This document shows, piece by piece, positions 42,816 through 52,506 of a stretch of 64,000 bases of DNA. The DNA lies in NCBI GenBank assembly GCA_949383255.1, contig CASJPF010000004.1, positions 62,001-126,000 on the forward strand, in the 5' to 3' direction. Source of the DNA: Lachnospiraceae bacterium. Lineage in GTDB: Bacteria > Bacillota > Clostridia > Lachnospirales > Lachnospiraceae. The stretch's first letter is position 1, and the number at the start of each line of letters is the position of its first letter. The notes beneath the pieces are model-generated. The model searched no databases and was not told the origin of the DNA. It saw nothing but the letters and a program-made list of their open reading frames with translations. A program made the translations under genes and the position numbers.

Positions 42816-44192
42816 ATGGAGGAAAAACAAATACAAAATTATGCTGCGGCGGAACAGTTTTTGGCAGAGGTTCCAAAGTTTACCAAGAAAAATCTGTTAG
42901 AAGATACAAAAAAATTTTATCAATATATACAGAGTTGTGCAGATGGCAGGTATTGCGAGGAGCGTTTGGGGAAAATTGTGCATGTGGCAGGGACCAACGG
43001 AAAGGGGTCTGTGTGCGCTTATTTGCAGAGCATATGTAAGGAGAGCGGTTATCGGACTGGTATGTTTACTTCTCCTCATCTAATGACAACAAGGGAGCGT
43101 TTTTGTATAGATGGCAGTGTTTTGTCCGAGGAGGAATTTTTAAATGCATTCCGTTGGCTTTCAAATCAGATTACAGCATATCATGCAATTCAGCCAGAGT
43201 ATAGTCCAACATATTTTGAACGGCTGTTTTTTATGGGGGTGTATATATTTGCGAGGGCGCAGATTGATGTTTTGCTATTGGAGACAGGACTTGGAGGACG
43301 TCTTGACACGACAAATGTAATAAAGAATCCTGTCCTCACAATAATTACAGAAATTGGTCTAGATCACATGGAGTATCTTGGAGACACAATTGATAAGATT
43401 GCAATCGAGAAGGCTGGGATTTTGAAATCTGGAGTGCCTGTCGTATTCTCGGACAGAAAAAAGGAAGCTTCCGCAGTTATCTGTGAGAAAGCGCAAAAAC
43501 TTGGCTGCAAATGTCATGCAGTGTCAAAAAAGGACTATAAAATAAATGAAATTCAGAAAAAATTCATTGATTTTTCTGCTGTCAGTCGTTATTATGATTA
43601 TGGTAGATTGATTGTGGATACAACGGGAGTTTATCAGGTGGAGAACGCGGCAGTTGCAATTCGTGCCGCTGAAGTTTTAAAGAGGGATTGTGGTTTTGAG
43701 AACATTACTGTAGCGTTGATAAAAAATGGAATTAGAAAGATGCACTGGGCTTGCCGGATGGAAGAGGTTGTGCCGGGAGTATATATTGACGGTGCGCACA
43801 ATGAAGATGGGATTGCGGCGTTTGTACGATCGTTGAAACAGGCGCCGATATTTACAGATACAAAATGTAAGTTTGATAAAAGGTGTGTGCTTATTTTTTC
43901 TGTTGTCAAAGATAAGCAATATGATAACATGATAGAAATGCTCTGTAGGCTTCCTATGGTTACGGATTTTGTGATTACGCATATTCCGGGTGAGCGGGGA
44001 GCGAAACTGGCAGAGCTGAGGAGTTTGTTTGACAGATATGCCGGCGGGAACACGCAGGGGATATATACTTATGAAAAAGTAGAGGATGCGGTTGCATTTG
44101 GTTTGTCAGTCGGAAGAGATGGAGGCAGAGTATATATTGTCGGGTCGCTGTATCTGGCAGGGATTGTGGAGGAGCTCTTTGCTCTAAGATGA
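42816..44192 (+). CDS. folC: Folylpolyglutamate synthase / dihydrofolate synthase
   Basis: VAGTNGKGSVCAYLQSICKESGYRTGMFTSPHL, ETGLGGRLDTTNVI, DGAHNEDG. Confidence 0.95.
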   Translation: MEEKQIQNYAAAEQFLAEVPKFTKKNLLEDTKKFYQYIQSCADGRYCEERLGKIVHVAGTNGKGSVCAYLQSICKESGYRTGMFTSPHLMTTRERFCIDGSVLSEEEFLNAFRWLSNQITAYHAIQPEYSPTYFERLFFMGVYIFARAQIDVLLLETGLGGRLDTTNVIKNPVLTIITEIGLDHMEYLGDTIDKIAIEKAGILKSGVPVVFSDRKKEASAVICEKAQKLGCKCHAVSKKDYKINEIQKKFIDFSAVSRYYDYGRLIVDTTGVYQVENAAVAIRAAEVLKRDCGFENITVALIKNGIRKMHWACRMEEVVPGVYIDGAHNEDGIAAFVRSLKQAPIFTDTKCKFDKRCVLIFSVVKDKQYDNMIEMLCRLPMVTDFVITHIPGERGAKLAELRSLFDRYAGGNTQGIYTYEKVEDAVAFGLSVGRDGGRVYIVGSLYLAGIVEELFALR

Positions 44193-44223
44193 CGTGATTC
44201 ATGGCGGCGTTTGGAGGAGTATT

Positions 44224-44373
44224 ATGATAGATTTTGAAGAAGAATTAAAGAAGTTTCATCCGAGCCTCGAGATTGAGGATGTGGAGGATGCAATATATAA
44301 TCAAGATGTGACAGACCTCGCGGATGTTTTGGTAAAATTAGTTAAGGAATCAAAAGAATCTGAGGAAGAGTAG
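44224..44373 (+). CDS. Small acidic hypothetical protein (49 aa)
   Basis: MIDFEEELKKFHPSLEIEDVEDAIYNQDVTDLADVLVKLVKESKESEEE; upstream GGAGG; below the ORF-track size cutoff. Confidence 0.65.
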   Translation: MIDFEEELKKFHPSLEIEDVEDAIYNQDVTDLADVLVKLVKESKESEEE

Positions 44374-44384
44374 GGGAGCTTGAT

Positions 44385-45776
44385 ATGTATTGCTTTAATT
44401 GTGGATGTCTATTGTCGGAGAAGGATTTTTGTACGGGTTGTGGTGCAGACGTGGTGTTATACAAAAAAATTATGTATGCCGCCAACCGATTTTATAATGA
44501 TGCGTTAGATAAAGCGAAAGTGAGGGATTTGTCTGGCGCAGTGTCAAGTTTGCGCCAGTGTCTAAAATTGAATAAGTATCATATTGATGCTCGAAATCTG
44601 CTAGGTCTTGTGTACTTTGAGCGTGGAGAAGTGGTTGCAGCGCTGAGCGAGTGGGTGATGAGTAAAAATGTACGAGGTGAAAAAAATATTGCAAACGACT
44701 ACATAGATATGATACAAAACAATCCGGGAAGATTGGATTCTTTTAATCATACAATCAAAAAATATAATATGGCTTTGAATTACTGTCAGCAGGGAAGCCT
44801 TGACTTGGCGGTGATTCAGCTTAAGAAAGTCGTCTCAATGAACGCGCGATTTGTGCAGGCGAGGCAGTTGCTAGCACTTTTGTATTTGAATACACAGGAG
44901 TGGGACAAGGCTAAAAAGGAGCTTGAAAAAGCTCTCAGTATAGATACAAACAATACAATTACGTTGCGCTATCTAAAAGAAGTGGAGGAAATGACACCTG
45001 CAGATGAGGAGCGCGTGCGCAAAAAGAAAGAGGCTGTGGTATACCAAAGTGGCAATGAGACCGTGATTCAGCCAGTTGGGAAGAAGGATAGGACAGTTTT
45101 TCAGACAGTGATTAATATACTGATTGGTGTGGCGATTGGTGTGGCAATTGCAAGGTTCTTGGTGCTTCCGTCAAAGATACAGAAGGCTCAGACAGAAGTC
45201 AATGAGAAGTACAAGGCAGTCAGTGAGCAGTTGGATGCGAGAACCGTACAGATTGATGAGCTGACAGCACAGATTAAAGAATTAACACAGGAGAAAGATT
45301 CTTTGACAAACAGTTTGACAGAGGCTCAGGCAAACAAAGTACAGTTGATGGCCAATACGCAACTGATAGAGGCAGTCCTGATGAATATGAAAGGGACCGG
45401 AGATGAGATGGCTGTTGCGGAGGCATTAGAACAGATTAATGCAGAGTATTTGCAAAATGATGCCACAGAGAGTTACAAGGCGCTGTATGAAGCACTGCGG
45501 GAGGATGTGAGCAAAGTTGTAGCGAGAAATAGTTATAACACAGGCTACGATGCATACCGAGCGGAAGATTATGATACCGCTATCAAGAATCTTGAGCGAG
45601 CGTATTCGTATGATCCGACAAATGGTGAAGCGTTGTATAATCTTGGAAATTCCTATAATAAAAAGGGAGATCTGGACAAGGCAGTGGAGATATATGAACA
45701 GGTAGTGGAACTTTTCCCAAATACAGCGAAGGCAAGAAAGTCACAGAATTACATAAAGGAAATCAAAGGTGAATGA
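44385..45776 (+). CDS. Zinc-ribbon/TPR-repeat membrane protein
   Basis: N-terminal CFNCGCLLSEKDFCTGCG, TPRs, TM helix, coiled coil, C-terminal TPRs. Confidence 0.85.
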   Translation: MYCFNCGCLLSEKDFCTGCGADVVLYKKIMYAANRFYNDALDKAKVRDLSGAVSSLRQCLKLNKYHIDARNLLGLVYFERGEVVAALSEWVMSKNVRGEKNIANDYIDMIQNNPGRLDSFNHTIKKYNMALNYCQQGSLDLAVIQLKKVVSMNARFVQARQLLALLYLNTQEWDKAKKELEKALSIDTNNTITLRYLKEVEEMTPADEERVRKKKEAVVYQSGNETVIQPVGKKDRTVFQTVINILIGVAIGVAIARFLVLPSKIQKAQTEVNEKYKAVSEQLDARTVQIDELTAQIKELTQEKDSLTNSLTEAQANKVQLMANTQLIEAVLMNMKGTGDEMAVAEALEQINAEYLQNDATESYKALYEALREDVSKVVARNSYNTGYDAYRAEDYDTAIKNLERAYSYDPTNGEALYNLGNSYNKKGDLDKAVEIYEQVVELFPNTAKARKSQNYIKEIKGE

Positions 45777-45794
45777 TGGCATACCAAGAGATAC

Positions 45795-45830
45795 AAAAGA
45801 GGACATACCAGTTGGGTACGTCCTCTTTTT
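45795..45830. terminator. Terminator
   Basis: AAAAGAGGACATACC...GGTACGTCCTCTTTTT. Confidence 0.75.
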
Positions 45831-45918
45831 ATGCACACGGGCGCCTAAATGAAATATGTCAGCAAGCTGACGGACGTCCGGCGCGCGAGCAGGGGAAGTA
45901 ACCTTACCCTGCTCGATT
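45831..45918 (+). repeat. Dispersed intergenic two-hairpin element, copy B
   Basis: ATGCACACGGGCGCCTAAATGAAATATGTCAGCAAGCTGAC ... CGAGCAGGGGAAGTAACCTTACCCTGCTCGATT. Confidence 0.7.
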
Positions 45919-45962
45919 AAGAAAAGATGATTGAAAAATTGTAGGGAAATGGAGGAGCGTAA

Positions 45963-46280
45963 ATGGAACAGAATATGGAGGAGTATGCGATCATTGATAA
46001 TTATCTGTGTATAAAAATGCCACAGGAAGTAGATCATCATGGTGCCGCGGGTATTCGAGCGTGTGCGGATAGGCTGATTTTAGATGACAAAGTGAAAAAT
46101 ATAGTGTTTGATTTTGAAAACACAACGTTTATGGATAGTTCTGGTCTTGGGATTATTATAGGACGGTACCGTAAAATTTCCTGTTTTGGTGGAAAGGTGT
46201 ACGCAATTAACACAAATGAGCGCATTAGCAGAATTTTAAAGGCATCTGGCATGTCGGCTATTATAGAAATTCTGGTGTAA
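45963..46280 (+). CDS. spoIIAA: Anti-sigma F factor antagonist
   Basis: STAS domain, phospho-Ser region TTFMDSSGLGIIIGRY; next to spoIIAB and sigF. Confidence 0.93.
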   Translation: MEQNMEEYAIIDNYLCIKMPQEVDHHGAAGIRACADRLILDDKVKNIVFDFENTTFMDSSGLGIIIGRYRKISCFGGKVYAINTNERISRILKASGMSAIIEILV

Positions 46281-46315
46281 GAATCTGTTAATTTAGAAAG
46301 GGAAAAGGATTTTAT

Positions 46316-46810
46316 ATGGAAACTTTAAAGAATCAAATCTCTATAGAATTTGATGCCATATCAGAGAATGAGAGGCTGGCAAGGGTTGTAATAGCTGCAT
46401 TTCTTGCAGGAATTGACCCGACACTTGATGAGCTTGAGGATGTGAAAACCGCAGTGTCGGAGGCTGTCACCAATGCAGTTATACATGGGTACAAAGAAAA
46501 TGGTGGCAAAGTGGTTTTGCGTGCAAGCCTTTCTACAGACGAGAAACTTACAGTTGATATTATAGACTATGGAGTGGGTATCGCAAATGTGGAACAAGCA
46601 ATGCAACCGCTTTTTACAACGGGTGCGCCCAGCGAGCGGTCTGGCATGGGTTTTTCTTTTATGGAGGCGTTTATGGATGGTCTTGAAGTGGAGAGTACTC
46701 CAAGAGAAGGAACTAGTGTACATATGTGGAAACATTTTGCCAAGCGACAGACAACTGGAACAAAGACAATCCTTCAGGCAGCAGTGTGGAACAGAACCGG
46801 CAGGGAATAG
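46316..46810 (+). CDS. spoIIAB: Anti-sigma F factor
   Basis: GHKL kinase: DELEDVKTAVSEAVTNAVIHGY, DYGVGIANVEQAMQPLFTT. Confidence 0.95.
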   Translation: METLKNQISIEFDAISENERLARVVIAAFLAGIDPTLDELEDVKTAVSEAVTNAVIHGYKENGGKVVLRASLSTDEKLTVDIIDYGVGIANVEQAMQPLFTTGAPSERSGMGFSFMEAFMDGLEVESTPREGTSVHMWKHFAKRQTTGTKTILQAAVWNRTGRE

Positions 46811-46813
46811 CTT

Positions 46814-47530
46814 ATGGAGGAGAGAGAACTTTTTCTTAGGGCACAGAAAGGAGATAAAGAGGCAAAAGAACAGCTTTTTAATAACAATATAGGGCTTGTG
46901 CATCATGTGATAAAACGCTATATTAACAGATCTGGAGTCGAGACGGAAGATTTGTTCCAAATTGGGGCGATGGGGCTTGTCAAAGCGATTGAAAGATTTG
47001 ATATAGACTATGGAGTATGTTTCTCGACATATGCAGTGCCAGTGATTATGGGGGAAATCCGAAGGTTTTTGCGGGATGATGGCATTATAAAAATTAGCAG
47101 AAGTGTAAAGGAGAACAGAAAGCGGATCAATTGGATTCGGGAGGTGTTTTGGCAGAAAATGGGCAGGGAGCCGACACTATCAGAACTTGCAGAGGATTCC
47201 GGACTTGCTGTGGAGGATATTATAACAGCACTTGAGGCCTGTCACGAAGTGGAGTCAATCTATAAGACAGTCTATGCGTCTGACGGAAATGAGATGCTTC
47301 TGATGGACATGCTTGGAAAGGAAGGTGAGAGCGACGAAATTGTAAATCGGATGCTGCTAGAGAAGCTGCTTAGTGCGTTAGATGAGCGCGAGAAAAATCT
47401 GATTCGACTACGGTATTTTGAGAATAAAACACAGATGCAAGTGGCGAGGGATCTTGGTATGAGTCAGGTTCAAGTTAGCCGATTGGAGAAAAAGGTATTG
47501 CTTCGACTGCGACAGGAAGTAATAGTGTAA
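46814..47530 (+). CDS. sigF: Sporulation RNA polymerase sigma factor F
   Basis: DLFQIGAMGLVKAIERFDIDYGVCFSTYAVPVIMGEIRRFLRDDG; operon order spoIIAA-AB-AC. Confidence 0.95.
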   Translation: MEERELFLRAQKGDKEAKEQLFNNNIGLVHHVIKRYINRSGVETEDLFQIGAMGLVKAIERFDIDYGVCFSTYAVPVIMGEIRRFLRDDGIIKISRSVKENRKRINWIREVFWQKMGREPTLSELAEDSGLAVEDIITALEACHEVESIYKTVYASDGNEMLLMDMLGKEGESDEIVNRMLLEKLLSALDEREKNLIRLRYFENKTQMQVARDLGMSQVQVSRLEKKVLLRLRQEVIV

Positions 47531-47646
47531 ATAAATGGAATGAATGCTATAAAGTTTGATAGAAAAATCGCCGATATTAAAAATAACTAGAAATATAGGG
47601 AAGGGACTTCCTATGTGTAAAATAGATTATTTAAAGAAAGGCTGGT

Positions 47647-48480
47647 ATGAGTATGAATGGAATCAATTACAGTTCACTTTTGAACAATACAGGAATTTTT
47701 TCAAATCAAACAAATAAGGATGAGGCTGCTTTTACAGGGACAATCACAGGAACAAACAGAAAGGCGCCAACAAAAAAGGCAGATGTGGATAACAAACAGT
47801 CAAATGTGGACAGGGATACCTATGAGTATAGTGGGCAGACACGGGAAGTTAAGGCAGGATACAGCAGACCAAAGCGCACAGAGTCGTCTGAGTACAAGGC
47901 ACTTGACTCCAATGGTATCCAAGAAGGGATTCAGTTGAGCGATGCCGCGAAGGATTTGCTTTCTGAACTTAGGGAGAAATATGGAAATATGGATATCGCT
48001 GTAGCGGAGTGGTCTACAGATGAAGAGCAGGATTACTATGCAAGTCTTTCCGATAAGGATTACAGTGTGTTGATTAATCCTGAACTTCTTGAGAAGATGG
48101 CGACAGATCCAGAGGCAAGAGAAAAGTATGAGAGTATTCTTGGCGGAGCAGGTGAGAAGTTCGATACCGTTAAGGAAGAGCTTGGCGAGGACGCGGAAAA
48201 GATTAAAGGTTTCAGCATTACATTAGATAAGGACGGAAATGTCTCTTATGCAGTTAAGCTTTTAAAAGACATGCAGGAGAGCAGCAAGACGGACAAGAAG
48301 CAGCAAGAGCGCTTGGAGGAGAAGCGTGCTGAGCGGAGGAAGGCTGAGGAGGACCGCGTTGAGAAGATTACGAAGAAGAAACAAGAGACTGAGAAGATAG
48401 AGGCGTCTTCTATAGAAGAATTAATCAAGAAGATAAAGGAAAAACTTCATCCAGAGCAGGCAGAAATAGAGGAAATGTAG
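47647..48480 (+). CDS. Hypothetical protein (possibly DUF6033-like)
   Basis: 277-aa ORF, MNGINYSSLLNNTG N-term, coiled charged C-term; family assignment tentative. Confidence 0.65.
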   Translation: MSMNGINYSSLLNNTGIFSNQTNKDEAAFTGTITGTNRKAPTKKADVDNKQSNVDRDTYEYSGQTREVKAGYSRPKRTESSEYKALDSNGIQEGIQLSDAAKDLLSELREKYGNMDIAVAEWSTDEEQDYYASLSDKDYSVLINPELLEKMATDPEAREKYESILGGAGEKFDTVKEELGEDAEKIKGFSITLDKDGNVSYAVKLLKDMQESSKTDKKQQERLEEKRAERRKAEEDRVEKITKKKQETEKIEASSIEELIKKIKEKLHPEQAEIEEM

Positions 48481-48792
48481 AGATTAAAGAATACAAGTTA
48501 CTTTTCATGGGTTAGGAATGTGTATAAACTGCGCATTCCGTGAGAACATGATTGAAAGTGAGAGGCAGATGATTCATCTGCCTTTTCTTATTGCCTTTTT
48601 ATATGGAGGTGCTATAATATACGTGGAAGTATTATGCATGTTGGTTTTTATGAGGTGCACACAGATTGTACATTGATGAAATATGTGTGTATCTGCTATA
48701 AAAGCAGGTGCAAGGAGAAAGTTTAAAAGGCTATCAATTACAAAAAGACGCCGAGAGTTAATACAGAACTGAAAATAGGAGGAACGAATGAC

Positions 48793-50154
48793 GTGAAAAT
48801 AGTAATTGCAGGGGATGGCAAAGTTGGTGCGATGCTGACAAAACAGCTTTCTGCGGAGGGGTATGATCTCACCTTAATTGACGCCGACCTCAAAGTGCTG
48901 GAATCGACAGAAGAACGATATGATATTATAACAGTTCAGGGAAACTGCGCATCAATGGAAACATTGGAGAGGGCGGGCATTAAGGACGCTGATTTGCTGA
49001 TTGCAGTGACAGACGCAGATGAAATCAATTTGCTCTGTTGCATGACAGCACATGGGATTAACTCTGACATTCACACGATTGCCCGCATTAGAAATCCGGA
49101 GTATACAGATCAGATTTACAAGATGCGGAGTCTTTTTGCGCTCTCCATGATGATTAATCCAGAGCGGCAGGCTGCTATTGAGATTGAACGATTGTTAAAA
49201 TATCCGGGATTTTTAAAGCGGGATACTTTTGCAAAGGGCAGAGTGGAGATTGTGGAACTTCGTGTGGAATCAGGACATAAGCTGTGCAATACTGCGCTGA
49301 ATGACCTGTATAATATTGTAAAGTGTAAAATTCTAGTGTGTGCTGTGATTAGAAACGGCAAGGCAGTTACCCCAGGCGGAGATTTTGTGTTGCTGGCAGG
49401 AGACCGTATTTTTGTGACGGCACCCACCAATGTTTTGACAACGTTACTTAAAAATTTGGGAATTATCACACATAAGGCGAAGCATGTTATCTTGTGTGGA
49501 GGAGGGCGTGTGAGTTATTATCTGGCACATATGCTCATTAAAAACGGTGTGGGTGTTAAAATTGTAGAGCAGAATTATGAAAAGTGTGTCCAGCTTTCGG
49601 ATGCGCTTCCCAAAGCGTCCGTGATTCATGGAGACGCCACAAAGGAATTTTTGTTGGACAATGAAGGAATATCTGACTGTGATGCTCTAATAACACTTAC
49701 GGGAGTCGATGAGATGAACATTATTATTTCTTTGTATGGAAGTAGTTGTAAGGTTCCACAGATTATTACAAAGCTCGGAAGACTTGAAAACAATACTATA
49801 TTGGATGCACTTCCACTAGGGAGTATTATCAGCCCCAAAGAGCTAAGTTGCAATACGATTGTGCAGTATGTGCGTGCTATGAAAAACCAGACAGGGGCAG
49901 CGCTTACTGTATATACGATTGCAGATGGGCAGGCAGAGGCAGTTGAATTTATGGTGGATCAAAATACATTGCATTGTGGGGAGCCGCTTAAAAAGCTTCG
50001 GATTAAGAAAAATGTATTAGTTGTGTGTATTATGCATGGTGCACAACTTGAGATTCCCAATGGAGATTCTAGTTTTGTGCGGGGAGATACTGTCATTGTT
50101 GTGACAATTGCTGACAGAGTTATTTACCAGCTTAATGATATCTTTGAGAGTTGA
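48793..50154 (+). CDS. trkA: Trk potassium uptake regulatory subunit TrkA
   Basis: MKIVIAGDGKVGAMLTKQLSAEGYDLTLIDAD, two RCK/TrkA-N/C repeats; GTG start. Confidence 0.95.
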   Translation: MKIVIAGDGKVGAMLTKQLSAEGYDLTLIDADLKVLESTEERYDIITVQGNCASMETLERAGIKDADLLIAVTDADEINLLCCMTAHGINSDIHTIARIRNPEYTDQIYKMRSLFALSMMINPERQAAIEIERLLKYPGFLKRDTFAKGRVEIVELRVESGHKLCNTALNDLYNIVKCKILVCAVIRNGKAVTPGGDFVLLAGDRIFVTAPTNVLTTLLKNLGIITHKAKHVILCGGGRVSYYLAHMLIKNGVGVKIVEQNYEKCVQLSDALPKASVIHGDATKEFLLDNEGISDCDALITLTGVDEMNIIISLYGSSCKVPQIITKLGRLENNTILDALPLGSIISPKELSCNTIVQYVRAMKNQTGAALTVYTIADGQAEAVEFMVDQNTLHCGEPLKKLRIKKNVLVVCIMHGAQLEIPNGDSSFVRGDTVIVVTIADRVIYQLNDIFES

Positions 50155-50186
50155 GCGATTGTCGGTAAAAGGGAGGATATGCAGTC

Positions 50187-51647
50187 ATGAATTATAAGAT
50201 GATGGGCAGATTTATAGGGCATATTCTGCTAGTGGAAGCAGCCTTTATGGCAGTACCGCTGGCAATCAGTCTGGCTCAGAAGGAGAGGATGGCAGCAATA
50301 GGATTTGCTGCCAGTTTTGGTATTATTTTCGTTTTGGCACTGCTTTTAAGTGTGTTGTGCAAGGGAAATAAAAAGGGATTTCGGGCAAGAGAAGGTTTGG
50401 TCTGTGTTGGTGTTAGTTGGATTGTAATGAGTCTTTTGGGGTCTTTGCCATTTTATATTTCTAGGGAAATCCCTTTGTATTTGGATGCACTGTTTGAGAC
50501 AGTATCCGGATTTACAACAACAGGCGCGTCGATTCTGTCGGAGGTGGAAGTACTTTCCAAAGGAACGCTTTATTGGAGAAGTTTTACACATTGGCTAGGC
50601 GGAATGGGAGTGCTTGTCTTTGTGTTGGCGGTAGGGGCTTTTGGGGAGAGCAGTAAAGGTTTTACAATGCATCTTCTAAGGGCGGAGAGTCCGGGGCCGC
50701 AAGTGGGAAAACTAGTGCCAAAGATGAAAAAGACAGCGGAAATTCTATATTTGATTTATATGATGCTTACGATTGTAAATATTATCTTTTTACTTTTGGG
50801 GGGGATGCCGTTGTTTGATTCTGTATGTACAGCATTTGGTACAGCGGGAACAGGCGGATTTGGAATTAAAAATGACAGTATTGCCAGTTATAGCCCATAT
50901 ATTCAGAATGTATGTACTGTCTTTATGTTGCTGTTTGGTATAAATTTTAGCTGTTATTATATGCTTTTGCTGCGTCAGTTTTACAGTGTGTTTAAAGATG
51001 AGGAATTGCGGCTTTACTTAGGGATTGTGTTTGGCAGTATCGTATTAATTACGCTCAATCTCAGAGGTTTTTATGACACTCTGGAAGAGACTGTGCGGCA
51101 TGCGGCTTTTCAGGTGGCAAGCATTGTGACAACAACTGGATTTGCAACGACAGATTTTGATTTGTGGCCTAGTTTTTCCAAGGCGATTATATTGGGATTG
51201 ATGGTAATCGGTGCAAGTGCGGGAAGTACAGGAGGGGGATTTAAGTGTGCGCGGGTGCTGATTGTGGTCAGAAGTCTCCGCAGAAGTCTCCGCCGCGCAA
51301 TATCACCGCAGAAAGTGCAGGTTGTAAGAATCAACAACCATATGATTGATGAAAAAGTGCTCGAGAATACAAATGCGTATCTCTCTGCTTATGTAGTTAT
51401 TTTATTTGTCAGTTTTATTTTGGTGTCAATTGACAAATTTTCGATTACAACAAATATTACAGCGGTGCTCTCTTGCTTTAATAACATTGGACCAGGTCTT
51501 GAGGCAGTAGGGCCTACCTGCAATTTTGGTGATTTTAGCTGGCTGTCAAAATTGGTGTTGATTTTTGATATGCTTGCAGGCAGACTTGAGATTTTTCCGA
51601 TTTTAATTCTGTTTTCTAGAAGCACATGGGGACGCCTAAAAAGTTGA
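50187..51647 (+). CDS. trkH: Trk potassium transporter TrkH
   Basis: ETVSGFTTTGASIL, GTAGTGGFGIKNDSI, STGGGFKCARVLI selectivity-filter repeats. Confidence 0.95.
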   Translation: MNYKMMGRFIGHILLVEAAFMAVPLAISLAQKERMAAIGFAASFGIIFVLALLLSVLCKGNKKGFRAREGLVCVGVSWIVMSLLGSLPFYISREIPLYLDALFETVSGFTTTGASILSEVEVLSKGTLYWRSFTHWLGGMGVLVFVLAVGAFGESSKGFTMHLLRAESPGPQVGKLVPKMKKTAEILYLIYMMLTIVNIIFLLLGGMPLFDSVCTAFGTAGTGGFGIKNDSIASYSPYIQNVCTVFMLLFGINFSCYYMLLLRQFYSVFKDEELRLYLGIVFGSIVLITLNLRGFYDTLEETVRHAAFQVASIVTTTGFATTDFDLWPSFSKAIILGLMVIGASAGSTGGGFKCARVLIVVRSLRRSLRRAISPQKVQVVRINNHMIDEKVLENTNAYLSAYVVILFVSFILVSIDKFSITTNITAVLSCFNNIGPGLEAVGPTCNFGDFSWLSKLVLIFDMLAGRLEIFPILILFSRSTWGRLKS

Positions 51648-52433
51648 AAGAATACATGCTACGCTGTCTGTGGAAATGGGATTATTATTTTTGTCAAAGA
51701 TATATACAGGCAAATGGTTTGTAGTGCCTTCTTTCCACGCAAGATGTTGTGGCGGGACATGGAGAGAAAATCCACTTTGATGTTTGATTCGTGTTACATA
51801 GTCCGTGATGGAATCTAAGGGGGTGTCAAATTCCATGCCATAGATATAGCCATTGTCTGTTCTGCCAACATGGTGGATGTCTGAGCCGGCAGTCATTGTA
51901 ATATGGTGTTCCTTGGCGTAGCGGTATGCAAGGCGGTCTTGCTCATGGGGATTGCCGCAGTTTGCCACTTCAAAGGCATCACATTGGTGTGGATGTACAT
52001 AGATTTCGGACAGATATCCTCTTTCTCTAAAAGGGTGTGCTTGCACGACAAGGCCCCCGTTTGCCTTAATTTGTTGGTAATGTGTAATATGATCCCATGT
52101 CATTATCTCGGGATGGGCTTTTAGCCATTTTTTATCGAGTCCATAGACAAGAAATTCATCTCCGTTAAATCGACATTCCCATGCGAAAAATACTTTGAGT
52201 CCTTGCTTGTCACCTTCAGATTTGGCATCTTCATAGCCACTGCAAAAAATATCCACGCGCTCCTCCCACGGTAAATTTTGAGGGACACAGCAATTTCCAT
52301 TAAAAAAGTGATCTGTGACAATAATACCGTCATATCCGAGATTTTTGTAGAAAGAAATGTATTCGTAGCCTGCACTTTTGGCGCACGCACTGGCAGCAGT
52401 TGTATGTAAGTGGGTTTCATAGATGTAAGACAT
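51636..52433 (-). CDS. PHP-domain phosphoesterase
   Basis: YIYETHLHTTAASACAKS, GIIVTDHFFNGN, GSDIHHVG; start re-placed at MSYIYETHLHT. Confidence 0.88.
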   Translation of the reverse strand: MSYIYETHLHTTAASACAKSAGYEYISFYKNLGYDGIIVTDHFFNGNCCVPQNLPWEERVDIFCSGYEDAKSEGDKQGLKVFFAWECRFNGDEFLVYGLDKKWLKAHPEIMTWDHITHYQQIKANGGLVVQAHPFRERGYLSEIYVHPHQCDAFEVANCGNPHEQDRLAYRYAKEHHITMTAGSDIHHVGRTDNGYIYGMEFDTPLDSITDYVTRIKHQSGFSLHVPPQHLAWKEGTTNHLPVYIFDKNNNPISTDSVACILSTF

Positions 52434-52506
52434 ATGCAAAGTGCCTCCTAGAGTTTTTTTCAAAAAAGTATTATAACACAAAATTCGTAGAAAGGGAATA
52501 AAGGAA

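Noticed and set aside
46361-46960. 199-aa minus-strand ORF
   Set aside because: Antisense to the spoIIAB-sigF coding sequence; composition typical of a shadow ORF.
48610-48790. c-di-AMP (ydaO-type) riboswitch before trkA
   Set aside because: The position would make sense for K+ transport, but the conserved ydaO motifs could not be recognised; not claimed without a covariance-model search.
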